Assembly (NCBI RefSeq): GCF_900292075.1
Contig: NZ_OLMV01000009.1
Span: forward strand, 1 to 64,000
Length of the DNA: 64,000 bases
Direction of reading: 5' to 3'
DNA from: Microbacterium timonense
GTDB lineage: Bacteria > Actinomycetota > Actinomycetes > Actinomycetales > Microbacteriaceae
The position numbers were made by a program, and so were the translations under genes. Each line of letters opens with the position of its first letter. Within the stretch, counting starts at the first letter, position 1. This document shows positions 15,925 through 27,181 of the stretch, piece after piece. The notes below the pieces were generated by a model. That model saw only the letters and a program-made list of their open reading frames with translations. It did not search any database and was not told the DNA's origin.

Positions 15925-16377
15925 TCAGAGCCGGATCTCTGCGATCACCTCACCGTACTCGGTCTCTCCGACCGGTGTGAAGCCCACTCGCTCGAAGAAC
16001 CGCTGCGGGCCGCCCTCTCCCGCTTCGTAGATCACGTTCACGTGGTCCATGCCGCGGTTGCGTGCCTCCTCCAGGAGGCCCATGACAGCGAATCGCCCGA
16101 TGCCTCGGCCCTGGTCGTCGGCATCCACATTGATCCGCCACAGCACCGAGCGGAAGTGCTCCTGGGGAGCGTCGGGGTCGAAGTTGCCGCTCACGAACGC
16201 CACGACCTCCTCGCCGTCGAGGACGACACGCTGCCAGGTCGTCTGCGGGTTGACCACCGTCGCGGCGATGCCGTAGCTGACCGGAGAGAGGAACTCCTCC
16301 TGCCCGGGCTTCAGCGACATATTGTTGACCGCCACGATGGTCGCGGCGGACAGTTCGACGAGTCGCAGATCACCCAT
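15925..16377 (-). CDS. GNAT-family N-acetyltransferase
   Basis: 150 aa if started at the ATG ending at 16377. This start is chosen because TAGCCT lies 7 bases upstream, giving a leaderless mRNA; an in-frame ATG at 16413 would lie upstream of that promoter. The acetyl-CoA loop is DADDQGRGIGRFAVMGLLEEARNR in outline (R/Q-x-x-G-x-G/A: QGRGIG), followed by the C-terminal strand VGFTPVGETEYGEVIAEIRL. It acetylates an amine of unknown identity. No operon partners. Confidence 0.8.
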   Translation of the reverse strand: MGDLRLVELSAATIVAVNNMSLKPGQEEFLSPVSYGIAATVVNPQTTWQRVVLDGEEVVAFVSGNFDPDAPQEHFRSVLWRINVDADDQGRGIGRFAVMGLLEEARNRGMDHVNVIYEAGEGGPQRFFERVGFTPVGETEYGEVIAEIRL

Positions 16378-16384
16378 GCGCCCC

Positions 16385-16390
16385 AGGCTA
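16385..16390 (-). promoter_or_regulatory. leaderless -10 box TAGCCT of the GNAT gene
   Basis: Read on the minus strand, TAGCCT is followed by 7 nt and the ATG at 16377, the same layout as the box at 6342. Confidence 0.55.
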
Positions 16391-16522
16391 GCCGGGTTGA
16401 CGGCATCCGGCATCGTGCAGATCGATGGATTTACACGGTGTTCACGGCCACGCCCTCCGTGCGAAGGGCGGGTCGCATGCCCGGGATGCCGCGGAAAGAC
16501 AGCTCACACGCACGCGAAGATC

Positions 16523-16560
16523 TCTTGATGTCGAGATATCTGAGGGCCTTGCGTTAGGCT
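16523..16560 (+). promoter_or_regulatory. icd promoter with palindromic operator
   Basis: TAGGCT (16555-16560) is the -10. TCTTGATGTCGAGA (16523-16536) is a near-perfect palindrome of form TCTNGA-N2-TCNAGA placed about where a -35 would be. A transcription factor probably binds here. It fits control of a central TCA-cycle gene, but I cannot name the regulator. Confidence 0.5.
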
Positions 16561-16589
16561 GGGGACCGACCCCAAGAAGGACGTGACTG

Positions 16590-18818
<2,229 letters not shown>

Positions 18819-18883
18819 GGCATCCGCGGGGCGGTCGCCGAGCACCAGAGGCGCCGGCGGCCGCCCTGTTGCGTTGCCGACAC

Positions 18884-18932
18884 AAGAGGAGAGAGCGGAT
18901 GCCCCCGGCCGGGGCATCCGCTCTCTCCTCTT
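18884..18932. terminator. bidirectional terminator between icd and the L,D-transpeptidase
   Basis: 22-bp perfect arms (18884-18905 and 18911-18932) around a CGGCC loop; the arms read AAGAGGAGAGAGCGGATG outward and CTCTTG inward, giving pyrimidine-rich tails on both strands. It is the strongest hairpin seen and serves both convergent genes. Confidence 0.9.
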
Positions 18933-18947
18933 GCTGTTCGGCGCGGT

Positions 18948-20726
18948 TCAGGCCTGCACGCGGACCTCGGTGCCGTTCGGAGCCCATGTGTAGAGGAACT
19001 CCGCCGTGCTCAGCGGCAGGTTGACGCAGCCGTGGCTCATGCGATTGCCGAAGTTGTTGTGCCAGTACGTGCCGTGGAAACCCTGGTCGCCGTTGAAGTA
19101 CATCACCCACGGCACGTTCTTGGTGCAGTAGCTGTTGACGGCGTTCGGGTTGTAGCAGAGCGCGCCCATGTCCTGCACCCGGATGTGCGAATTGATACGG
19201 AAGTTTCCGGTGTGCGTGGGGGTCGCTGCCGTGCCGGACGAGATCAGGAAGCTGTTGACCACCTGACCGTTCTCGTAGATGTACGTCCGCTGCTCACTGA
19301 GGTCGACCACGATGTTGCGCGCGAGGGTCGTGGTGCCGACCGGCACCTCCTCGACCGGCAGCTTGTATACGGCGTCTCCGCCGGACAGCTGCGCGGCGAA
19401 GGCGTCGGCGACGCCCGAGGTGTCCCCGACGGTGCGACCGGACTGACCGCCGGCGATCTCGCGGAGCACCTTGCCGGCGGTGTCGGTGATGACCAGGGCG
19501 TTCTCGGGCGCACGGTCCACGGCGGCCGGCAGCGTGTCGACGATCGGCTGGATGGCCGATGCGTCGGCGGTGATGGTGAACTCACCGTCTCCCGGCGCGA
19601 TCGTGAGCCAGGATGCCGCGACCGCCCGGTCGACGGGCACCGTGCGCTCGTCGCCGACGTAGAAGCCGACGGTGTCGAGCATGCCGTTCAACTGTGCCAC
19701 GGTCGCCTCGGCGATCTCGGTGGTGAGGTCGGCGGGCACGTCGGCGGTGACGGGATCGAACTCGACGCGGGTCTGGCCGGACTCGAACGCGGACTGCAGG
19801 GCGGCTTCGACGGCCGCGACGTCGATGCCCGTGCCGGGTTCGGCCGGAGTCGATACGTACGAGGCGGAGGCGGCGTCGAAGTCGATGGTGGCGTCGACGG
19901 GGTCGGTGTACAGCTGCGGCGCTGCGGCGCGCAGAGTCTCCGTGGCCGTCGCCGGATCCAGCTCGACGGCGGCGTCGCCCGGCGAACTGAACCAGGTGGT
20001 CGGGTTCCACATCGGATGCTCGGCGAACGCGGCGTCGGCCAGGGCACGCGCGTCGACAGTGGCGCCGAGCTCCGCGCCGGTCACCTCGACGTCGTCGCCG
20101 GCGCCGGTCAGCACCACGGTCGTCTCAGCGAGGCGCTGACTGATCGCGTCGGCGGCGGCGCCGGGTGTGAGCCAGCCGACCGGCACGCCGGCCACGCTCG
20201 TTCCCGGAGCGATGAGGACGAGGGACGACACCACCAGTCCGACCACGGCGACGCCGGCGGCGGCGCTGATCCACAGGGCGGTGTGCCTCTTCTTGGGCTG
20301 GGGCTCGGCGGGAGCCCAGGCGTAGACGGGGGAGCCGTCGGCGGGCAGGACGGTGGTGGCCGCGGTCGCGTCAGTGGCCCCGTCGGCTGCCGCCGCCGTC
20401 GCGTCGCTCAGCGGGGTGGCCGGGCTGACGTCGGACGCGGCATCCGCGGGCGACTCGGCATCCGCAGGGGACGCGGCATCCGCGGGCGACTCGGCGTCCC
20501 CAGGGGACGCGGCATCCGCAGGGGGCGCGGCATCCGCGGGTGTGTCCGTCGCCCCTTCGGCCGGGCCGGAACCCTCGGTGCGGTCATCTGTTGTCGTATG
20601 GTCGCCTGTGGTCGACGCCTCGTCCTCGACGGCCTGCTCGGCCTCGACGGCGTCATCCCCGGACGCCTGTCCTGCCTGCGGCTCGGTCGCCAGATCCGTC
20701 ACGTCACACCCCCCGACTGTGCTCAA
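18948..20726 (-). CDS. membrane-anchored L,D-transpeptidase (YkuD)
   Basis: 592 aa. An acidic, Ala/Asp-rich cytoplasmic N-terminus (about 145 residues with PADAASPADAES repeats) is followed by KKRHTALWISAAAGVAVVGLVV (one transmembrane helix), two putative peptidoglycan-binding 4 (PG-binding-4/VanW-neighbour) domains, and a C-terminal YkuD domain with GFHGTYWHNNFG and SHGCVNLPL (catalytic Cys about 567). It cross-links or anchors peptidoglycan at the outer membrane face. Start: TTG 20726 behind AGGGGAAG; GTG at 20702 is an alternative. Possible -10 TACCAT at 20738-20743 on the minus strand. Divergent from the ROK regulator. Confidence 0.9.
   Translation of the reverse strand: MSTVGGCDVTDLATEPQAGQASGDDAVEAEQAVEDEASTTGDHTTTDDRTEGSGPAEGATDTPADAAPPADAASPGDAESPADAASPADAESPADAASDVSPATPLSDATAAAADGATDATAATTVLPADGSPVYAWAPAEPQPKKRHTALWISAAAGVAVVGLVVSSLVLIAPGTSVAGVPVGWLTPGAAADAISQRLAETTVVLTGAGDDVEVTGAELGATVDARALADAAFAEHPMWNPTTWFSSPGDAAVELDPATATETLRAAAPQLYTDPVDATIDFDAASASYVSTPAEPGTGIDVAAVEAALQSAFESGQTRVEFDPVTADVPADLTTEIAEATVAQLNGMLDTVGFYVGDERTVPVDRAVAASWLTIAPGDGEFTITADASAIQPIVDTLPAAVDRAPENALVITDTAGKVLREIAGGQSGRTVGDTSGVADAFAAQLSGGDAVYKLPVEEVPVGTTTLARNIVVDLSEQRTYIYENGQVVNSFLISSGTAATPTHTGNFRINSHIRVQDMGALCYNPNAVNSYCTKNVPWVMYFNGDQGFHGTYWHNNFGNRMSHGCVNLPLSTAEFLYTWAPNGTEVRVQA
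20436..20545. repeat. tandem coding repeat in the L,D-transpeptidase N-terminus
   Basis: About seven units of 15 bp, variants of GACGCGGCATCCGCAGG, encode the PADA/E-S repeats. Slippage could change tail length between strains. Confidence 0.7.
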
Positions 20727-20887
20727 CGCTTCCCCTAATGGTAGGTGACGACCCGCCCCCGTGAGGTCACGGGAACATCACACATGAATCGCCGGTCACG
20801 GCGCGAAAGCGAGACCCCGCGCCCGCTCTGGTGACGCGCCGAAGGTCACAGTTTTGTAAAGCTCCCACCCAAATCTGCTCAGAAGAC

Positions 20888-20923
20888 TTGCGGACGGGGG
20901 GTTCGTAAGGTCTACTAACAAAC
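20888..20923 (+). promoter_or_regulatory. leaderless promoter and ROK-type operator of the amino-sugar regulator
   Basis: TTGCGG (20888-20893), 17 bp, TCTACT (20911-20916), then 7 nt to ATG 20924. An inverted repeat GTTCGTA-N5-TACTAAC (20901-20919) covers the -10 and resembles ROK-repressor operators, implying autoregulation. A similar half-matching site overlaps the hexosaminidase start (34543-34557, 11 of 15 matches). Confidence 0.55.
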
Positions 20924-22123
20924 ATGCCCACCTCGGATGTGCGACGCGGTCCTGCCGCCGGCGATGCGCTGCAGCCCGCCACGAACGCTCGGGCGTTCGC
21001 CGCCGGGCGTGCGCTGCGGCAGGGGGCGAAGGTGCTTCCGGAGCATGCGAGAGGACACAACCGGGCGCTCGTGCTCCAGACGCTGTTCCACCAGGGCGCC
21101 ATGAGCCGCGCCGACCTGTCGCGGGAGACGGGCCTGACCCGCGTGACCATCTCCGACCTCGTGGCCGAGCTGATCGCCGACGGCTTCGTGGCCGAGATCG
21201 GCGTGCGGGAGGCATCGGGTCCGGGCAAGCCGGCGATACTCGTCGACCTCGACCGCGCCGGCCACCGGATCGTCGGCATCGACCTGTCGGGCAGTGACAC
21301 GTTCATCGGTGCGGTACTGACGCTCGACGGCGACATCGTGGTGCGCCGCGAGGTGCCCGTGCCGGCGGCGGAGCAGCTCGTGGGCACCGTCGTCGACCTC
21401 GCCCGTGCGCTGGTGTCCGATGCGCACGCCCCCGTTCTCGGGGTCGGTGTGGGAACGCCCGGTGTGGTGGACGATCACGGCGTCATCCTCACCGCGCCGA
21501 ACTTCGGGTGGGCGGGCTTCGACCTGCAGGGGGCGCTCCGCGACGCTCTCGGCCTTCCCGTGCTGGTCGCCAACGACGCCAACGCCGCGGTGCTGGCCGA
21601 GTACACGTTCGGCGGCGCGCCCGACGACGTCCTTCTCGTCAAGGTCGGCCGAGGCGTCGGCTCCGGACTGCTAGCGGCGGGTCAGCCGATGCGCGGCAGC
21701 CGCTTCGCCGCGGGCGAGATCGGTCACGTCACCGTCGGCACCGACGGTGGGCCGCGGTGCGCGTGCGGCAAGGTCGGATGCCTCGAAGCGTGGCTGTCGG
21801 CGCCTTCGCTGTCGTCCCGGCTGGCCGGGACGTCCTCGGCGGCCGAACGCGAAGGCATCCTGCGCGATGCGGGGGAGCGGCTCGGCATCGCGCTGGCGCC
21901 CGTCGTCGGCGCTCTCGACGTGTCGGAGATCGTGCTCTCCGGCCCCCACGAACTTCTCGGCGGCTCCCTCACGGACCAGACCGTCGAGACACTCCGTGCG
22001 CGCACGCTCGCTCCGTCGAACGATGACGAGGGCGTGCGCGTGCGGATGACGACGCAAGGCCAGGACATCGTCCTGCGCGGAGCTGCCGTCATGGTCCTGT
22101 CAGGACAACTCGGGGTGTCCTGA
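20924..22123 (+). CDS. ROK-family transcriptional regulator
   Basis: 399 aa. Residues about 45-95 are a MarR/NagC-like winged helix (MSRADLSRETGLTRVTISDL), followed by the ROK sugar-binding/kinase-like fold with the zinc-binding CACGKVGCLEAW (about 282-293). ROK regulators respond to sugars or sugar phosphates. It heads a cluster for amino-sugar import and breakdown, so GlcNAc, GlcNAc-6P or a chitooligomer is the likely signal. The catalytic DxGxT phosphate loop is degenerate (GIDLSGSDTFIG), consistent with a sensor rather than a kinase. Confidence 0.88.
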   Translation: MPTSDVRRGPAAGDALQPATNARAFAAGRALRQGAKVLPEHARGHNRALVLQTLFHQGAMSRADLSRETGLTRVTISDLVAELIADGFVAEIGVREASGPGKPAILVDLDRAGHRIVGIDLSGSDTFIGAVLTLDGDIVVRREVPVPAAEQLVGTVVDLARALVSDAHAPVLGVGVGTPGVVDDHGVILTAPNFGWAGFDLQGALRDALGLPVLVANDANAAVLAEYTFGGAPDDVLLVKVGRGVGSGLLAAGQPMRGSRFAAGEIGHVTVGTDGGPRCACGKVGCLEAWLSAPSLSSRLAGTSSAAEREGILRDAGERLGIALAPVVGALDVSEIVLSGPHELLGGSLTDQTVETLRARTLAPSNDDEGVRVRMTTQGQDIVLRGAAVMVLSGQLGVS

Positions 22124-22193
22124 GGAAGCCCCGACCACCCCCGGATGGGCCGGCCGGCCCAGCCGATACCAACAGAACACGAAGGAAGACACC

Positions 22194-23462
22194 ATGAAGA
22201 AGACGCTTGGAGCTGTGGCGCTCCTGGGCGCATCGGCGCTTCTCCTCGCAGGCTGCAGCGGCAGCGGCGACGGCGGTGGCTCGTCGGCGGAGGGCGCGGA
22301 GATCCGCGTCTGGCTCGTCGGCACCGACACGCCCCAGGAGGCCCGCGACTACCTGAAGGAGACCTTCGAGGAGGAGAACCCGGGGTCCACGCTGGTCATC
22401 GAGGAGCAGCAGTGGACGGGGCTGGTCGACAAGCTCACCACCAGCCTGTCCTCGAGCGACAGCCCGGACATCGTCGAGATGGGCAACACGCAGGCGCCGG
22501 CGTTCACCTCGAGCGGCGCCCTGCTGAGCCTCGACGACATCTACGACCAGCTGGGCGGAGACGACCTGCTGCCCGGCTTCGTGCAGGCAGGCACGTGGGA
22601 TGACACCCTGTACGCCGCCCCGTACTACTCGGGCGCGCGCGTGGTCTTCTACAACACCGCGATGTACGAGCAGGCGGGCGTCGCCGTGCCGACGACCCTC
22701 GACGAGTACGTCTCGAACGGCGTGGCGCTCGCCGGTGCCCTGCCCGGCGTCTCGGGCGTCTACTTCCCCGGCAAGGACTGGTACAACGGGCTGCCCTTCA
22801 TCTGGGAGAACGGTGGCGAGATCGCCGTGCAGGACGGTGACGAGTGGGACGCTCAGCTGTCCAGCGAGGAGTCGCTCGCCGGTCTCGCGCAGGTGCAGGA
22901 GCTCATGACGAAGGCGTCGCTGGCCGCCAAGGACGGCGACGAGGCCGACGGCTGGGTGCCGTTCCGCACCGAGCAGGCCGCGACCTACTCCGCCCCCAGC
23001 TGGGCGTACTGGTCGATCGTGGCCGACGAGGACAAGCAGCCCACTGCTGTCGCCGACATCACCGGCTACTTCGCCCTCCCGGGCATGGACGGCGGTGCCG
23101 CGCAGGTGTTCGCCGGTGGCTCGAACGTCGGCATCGCGGCCAAGTCGCAGCACCCGGACCTCGCCAAGAGCGCGCTGGAGATCATGCTGAGCGACGACTA
23201 CCAGACGATCCTCGCCGAGAACGGCCTGGTTCCCGCGCTCGTCTCGCTGGGCGACAAGGTCGCCGCCGCGACGCCGGAGCTGGCCACGGTCATCGCCGAG
23301 GCGGCGGCCAACGCGAAGCTGACCCCCGCGTCGCCGAACTGGGCCGACGTCGAGGCGCAGGGGATCATGCAGGACCTGTTCGTCAACATCGCGAACGGCG
23401 GCGACATCAAGGAGCTCGCCACCGCCGCCGACGAGCAGATCGAGTCCATCCTCAACGGCTGA
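22194..23462 (+). CDS. ABC sugar-binding lipoprotein (amino sugar/chitooligosaccharide)
   Basis: 422 aa. A lipoprotein signal ends in LLLAGCSG (Cys about 22), anchoring it outside the membrane. The rest is a class B (MalE/UgpB-like) binding protein, with VEMGNTQAPAFTSSGALLSLD and a C-terminal hinge region. ATG 22194 follows GAAGGAAG. Upstream, a 16-bp palindrome TGGGCCGGCCGGCCCA lies at 22146-22161. Linked to two permeases, a ROK kinase and nagB, it probably delivers GlcNAc, chitobiose or a muropeptide sugar. No ATPase gene is in the cluster, so a shared MsiK-like ATPase encoded elsewhere is inferred. Confidence 0.85.
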   Translation: MKKTLGAVALLGASALLLAGCSGSGDGGGSSAEGAEIRVWLVGTDTPQEARDYLKETFEEENPGSTLVIEEQQWTGLVDKLTTSLSSSDSPDIVEMGNTQAPAFTSSGALLSLDDIYDQLGGDDLLPGFVQAGTWDDTLYAAPYYSGARVVFYNTAMYEQAGVAVPTTLDEYVSNGVALAGALPGVSGVYFPGKDWYNGLPFIWENGGEIAVQDGDEWDAQLSSEESLAGLAQVQELMTKASLAAKDGDEADGWVPFRTEQAATYSAPSWAYWSIVADEDKQPTAVADITGYFALPGMDGGAAQVFAGGSNVGIAAKSQHPDLAKSALEIMLSDDYQTILAENGLVPALVSLGDKVAAATPELATVIAEAAANAKLTPASPNWADVEAQGIMQDLFVNIANGGDIKELATAADEQIESILNG

Positions 23463-23549
23463 TGCCGTCGGACGGGGTGCCTCGCGCAGTGCGGGGCACC
23501 CCGTGCCATGTCCGTAAGCAACCGACACAATAGGCAGAGGAGGCGTGCC

Positions 23550-24518
23550 ATGACGACCATGCCCGCACCGGCGTCCGCCCCGCCCTCGACTTCGGCGCCC
23601 GAGCCCGTGATGGACGGCGATCGCAAGAAGCGCCGCTTCCCCTGGGCGCCGCTGGCGCTGCTCACGCCGGCTCTCATCATGCTGGTCGTCTTCATCGGCT
23701 GGCCGTTGGTGCAGCTGGTGATCATGTCGTTCCAGAAGTTCGGTCGCGCGCAGATCTTCGGCGCACCGCCCGAGTTCATCGGCATCGACAACTACCTCGA
23801 CGTCCTCACCGACCCGGAGTTCTGGGCGGTGCTCGTCCGCAGCATCGCGCTGTGCATCGTCAGCGTGATCGCGACGATGGTCCTCGGCGTCCTCATCGCG
23901 GTGATGATGACCAAGCTCGGCGCGATCATGCGCACCGCCGTCTCCAGCGCTCTGCTGCTGGCATGGGCGATGCCGGCCCTCACCGCCACGATCGTGTGGG
24001 GCTGGATCTTCGACAGCGACTACGGCCTGGTCAACTGGGTGCTCACGCAGGTGACAGGCGACAACTGGATGGGCCACAGCTGGCTCATCGATCCCGTCAG
24101 CTTCTACGCCGTCGCCGCCATCATCATCACGTGGGGCGCGATCCCGTTCGTCGCGTTCAGCACCTACGCCGCGCTGACGCAGGTTCCCGACGAGGTGCTC
24201 GAAGCCGCCTCGCTCGACGGGGCCGGCGGCTTCACACGCTTCCGCCTGATCGTCATGCCGTACCTCCGCTCGATCCTCGTGGTCCTGCTGATCCTGCAGG
24301 TCATCTGGGATCTCAAGGTCTTCGCGCAGATCTACGCGCTCCAGTCGATCGGCGGCATCCGTGCCGACACCAACACGATCGGCGTCTACATCTACTCGGT
24401 CTCCATGGCCTCCGGCGACCTCGGCGCCGGCGGGGCGATCTCGGTCATCCTCGTGGTGATCCTGCTCGCCGTGTCGGGCTACTGGATCCGCTCCATGCTC
24501 AAGCAGGAGGAATCATGA
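23550..24518 (+). CDS. ABC sugar permease, first subunit
   Basis: 322 aa; ATG 23550 with AGAGGAGG just upstream is preferred over the ATG at 23508. Six transmembrane segments and the EAA loop EVLEAASLDGAGGFTRFRLI mark a MalF/UgpA-type carbohydrate permease, with a long N-terminal cytoplasmic extension of about 35 residues rich in Pro/Ala. It overlaps the next permease by ATGA and pairs with it. Confidence 0.88.
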   Translation: MTTMPAPASAPPSTSAPEPVMDGDRKKRRFPWAPLALLTPALIMLVVFIGWPLVQLVIMSFQKFGRAQIFGAPPEFIGIDNYLDVLTDPEFWAVLVRSIALCIVSVIATMVLGVLIAVMMTKLGAIMRTAVSSALLLAWAMPALTATIVWGWIFDSDYGLVNWVLTQVTGDNWMGHSWLIDPVSFYAVAAIIITWGAIPFVAFSTYAALTQVPDEVLEAASLDGAGGFTRFRLIVMPYLRSILVVLLILQVIWDLKVFAQIYALQSIGGIRADTNTIGVYIYSVSMASGDLGAGGAISVILVVILLAVSGYWIRSMLKQEES

Positions 24519-25354
24519 ACGCCCGACCTCGTCGCCTGGCACCGAGGATCCTCCTCAACGTCGCCGCACTCGTGGTCATTGCGGCATCCCTCTTCCCCGT
24601 CTACTGGATGGTGAACACGTCGCTGCTGCCCGCGTCGGCGGTGCAGACGCCGACGCCCCACTGGTGGCCGGACGAGTTCACCCTCAGCAACTACGGCGAC
24701 GCGTTCAACGACGGCCTCTCGACCGCGTTGCTGAACTCCGTCGCCGTCACCGGCATCACGCTCGTCGCCGGCCTGTGCTTCGGCTTCCTCGGGGCCGTCG
24801 CGATCTCGCGCTACCGCTTCCGCTCGCGGATCCCCCTGATCGTGGCGATCCTCGTGCTGCAGATGATCCCCGCCGAGGCCATGATCGTCTCGGTCTTCCG
24901 CGTGCTCGACGGGTGGCACCTGCTGAACTCGATCCTGGGGCTCGCGTTCGTCAACATCGCGCTCGTGCTGCCGTTCGCCATGTGGTCGCTGCGCGGATTC
25001 GTCAACGGCGTGCCGGCCGACCTGGAAGAGGCGGCCATGATCGACGGATGCAGCCGCGCGGGCGCCTTCTGGCGCATCACGTTCCCTCTCCTGGCCCCCG
25101 GGCTGATCGCGACCGGGGTGTTCGCGTTCATCCAGGCGTGGAACGAGTTCGTCTTCGCCCTCGTCATCATGACGCGGCCCGAGTCGCTCACCCTGCCCAT
25201 CTGGCTGCGGGCCTTCGTGCAGGCCACCAGCGCCACCGACTGGGCAGTGGTGATGGCCGCCTCCACGATCATGGCGGTGCCGGTGATCGCGTTCTTCCTG
25301 ATCGTCCAGCACCGCATGACCAGCGGTATGGTTGCGGGGGCGGTCAAGGGCTGA
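24515..25354 (+). CDS. ABC sugar permease, second subunit
   Basis: 279 aa, six membrane segments; EAA loop DLEEAAMIDGCSRAGAFWRI; MalG/UgpE family. ATG 24515 follows AGGAGGAA. Together with the 23550 permease it forms the translocation channel for the sugar delivered by the 22194 lipoprotein. The ROK kinase follows after about 43 bases. Confidence 0.88.
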   Translation: MNARPRRLAPRILLNVAALVVIAASLFPVYWMVNTSLLPASAVQTPTPHWWPDEFTLSNYGDAFNDGLSTALLNSVAVTGITLVAGLCFGFLGAVAISRYRFRSRIPLIVAILVLQMIPAEAMIVSVFRVLDGWHLLNSILGLAFVNIALVLPFAMWSLRGFVNGVPADLEEAAMIDGCSRAGAFWRITFPLLAPGLIATGVFAFIQAWNEFVFALVIMTRPESLTLPIWLRAFVQATSATDWAVVMAASTIMAVPVIAFFLIVQHRMTSGMVAGAVKG

Positions 25355-25397
25355 TGGACACCGAGCGCAGTGCCGCCGTCCGCAGGGAGGACGGCCG

Positions 25398-26348
25398 ATG
25401 AGGGTCGGGCTCGACGTGGGCGGGACCAAGACCGATGCGGTGGCGGTCGACGATGCGGGAACGATCCGCGGCCGCATCCGCATCCCGACCGGGTGGGGAC
25501 CGGATGCCGTGGCCCGCACCGTCATCGACGCCGTCGCCGCGCTCGCGACCGAGGCGAGCGTCGACCTGGGCGCCGTCGGGTCGGTCGGCGTCGGCATCCC
25601 CGGTCAGATCGAGCCGGGAACCGGCCGCGTGGTGCACGCCGTCAACCTGGGCGTCGAGGAACTGGACCTTGCCGCCGCAGTCGGTCCCGAGCTGGGCGTG
25701 CCGGTGCATGTGGAGAACGACGTCAAGGCCGCCGCGCTGGGCGCGCACGCGCTGCACGCCCGCAGCGGCGGGGTCCCCGGGTCGATGGCGTACCTCAACC
25801 TCGGCACCGGAATCGCCGCCGGCATCGTGTCGGACGGCGTGCTGTGGCGCGGCGCTCGCGGAACGGCGGGAGAGGTCGGTCACATCTCGGTCGACCCGAA
25901 CGGTCCGCTGTGCCGCTGCGGTCAGCGCGGCTGCATCGAGGCGTTCGCCGGCGGTGGCGCGATCGCCGAACGCTGGGCGCGGCGCTCGGCGCTGCCGGTG
26001 CGCGATGTCTTCGACGCCGCGGACGCCGGCGACGCGTCTGCGCGGCAGTTGCGCGCGGGCCTCGCACGCGGGGTCGCCGCCGCCGTCCGGGTGCTGGTGC
26101 TCACCGCCGACGTCGATATCGTGGTGCTCGGAGGGGGTGTGACCGCGCTGGGCGAGCGGCTGATGACGGATGTCGCGGCCGAGCTGTCGGCCAGTGCCGA
26201 GGCATCCCCGTTCATGCGCTCGCTGCGTCTGACCGAGAGGATCGAGCTGCTGCCGCCGGGATCGCCGGCCGCCGCGCTCGGCGCCGCTCTGGTCGGTGCA
26301 GAGGGTGACGCCACACACGACACCGAGGAGGCGCTGGTCCATGGCTGA
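25398..26348 (+). CDS. nagK: ROK-family sugar kinase, probable N-acetylglucosamine kinase
   Basis: 316 aa with an intact ATP phosphate loop LDVGGTKTDAVAV at the N-terminus, the catalytic Asp in HVENDVKAA, and the zinc site CRCGQRGCIEAF. No HTH, so it is an enzyme. It should phosphorylate the imported amino sugar at C6. Substrate assignment to GlcNAc rests on the neighbour nagB and the distant nagA. ATG 25398 with GGGAGG upstream; its stop overlaps nagB. Confidence 0.8.
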   Translation: MRVGLDVGGTKTDAVAVDDAGTIRGRIRIPTGWGPDAVARTVIDAVAALATEASVDLGAVGSVGVGIPGQIEPGTGRVVHAVNLGVEELDLAAAVGPELGVPVHVENDVKAAALGAHALHARSGGVPGSMAYLNLGTGIAAGIVSDGVLWRGARGTAGEVGHISVDPNGPLCRCGQRGCIEAFAGGGAIAERWARRSALPVRDVFDAADAGDASARQLRAGLARGVAAAVRVLVLTADVDIVVLGGGVTALGERLMTDVAAELSASAEASPFMRSLRLTERIELLPPGSPAAALGAALVGAEGDATHDTEEALVHG

Positions 26349-27120
26349 GATCGTCATCGTCCGAGACAAGGCGGCGGCAGGCGCGCTGGTCGCCGATCAC
26401 ATCGCCCGGTTGATCCGTGAGAATCCGGAGACGGTCCTGGGCCTTGCGACAGGGTCGACGCCACTGCCGGTGTACGAGGCGCTGCGGGACCGGCTGCAGG
26501 GCGTCGACGTCTCGCGGGTGCGCGGCTTCGCGCTGGACGAGTACGTCGGGATCGATCCGGCGCACCCCGAGAGCTACCGTTCGGTGATCACGCGCGAGGT
26601 CGTGGAGCCGCTCGGCTTGAATCCGGCGCTCATCCGCACCCCAGACGGCAGCCCCGAGGGCATCGAGCGTCACGGCGAGGAGTACGAGGAGGCGATCCTC
26701 GAAGCCGGCGGCATCGACCTGCAGATCCTCGGCATCGGCACCGATGGGCACATCGGCTTCAACGAGCCCGGTTCGTCGTTCGCCTCTCAGACACGCGTCA
26801 AGACCCTCACCGAGCAGACGCGTCGCGACAACGCCCGCTTCTTCGACTCGATCGACGACGTGCCGATGCACTGCATCACGCAGGGACTCGGCACCATCCT
26901 GCGGGCGCGTCATCTCGTGCTGCTCGCCTTCGGCGAGGGCAAGGCCGCCGCGGTCGCGGGTGCCGTCGAGGGGCCGCTGTCGGCATCGTTGCCCGGATCG
27001 GCGATCCAGCTGCACGCGCGCGCCACCGTGGTCGTCGACGAGGCGGCGGCCTCGCAGCTCACCCGCGCCGACTACTACCGCTACGCCTTCGACAACAAGC
27101 CCGACTGGCAGGGCATCTGA
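26341..27120 (+). CDS. nagB: glucosamine-6-phosphate deaminase
   Basis: 259 aa, standard length. GFALDEYVG (catalytic Asp) and GIGTDGHIGFNEPGSSF (substrate and ring-opening His region) are diagnostic. It converts glucosamine-6-phosphate to fructose-6-phosphate and ammonia. ATG 26341 lies inside the end of nagK. Last gene of the operon; the convergent NUDIX gene ends 61 bases downstream with no obvious hairpin. Confidence 0.95.
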   Translation: MAEIVIVRDKAAAGALVADHIARLIRENPETVLGLATGSTPLPVYEALRDRLQGVDVSRVRGFALDEYVGIDPAHPESYRSVITREVVEPLGLNPALIRTPDGSPEGIERHGEEYEEAILEAGGIDLQILGIGTDGHIGFNEPGSSFASQTRVKTLTEQTRRDNARFFDSIDDVPMHCITQGLGTILRARHLVLLAFGEGKAAAVAGAVEGPLSASLPGSAIQLHARATVVVDEAAASQLTRADYYRYAFDNKPDWQGI

Positions 27121-27181
27121 TCGCAGGATGCCGCTGAGAACGGACCCCGACGCGGCAGCACCCGGGGAACGGATGGCGCAG

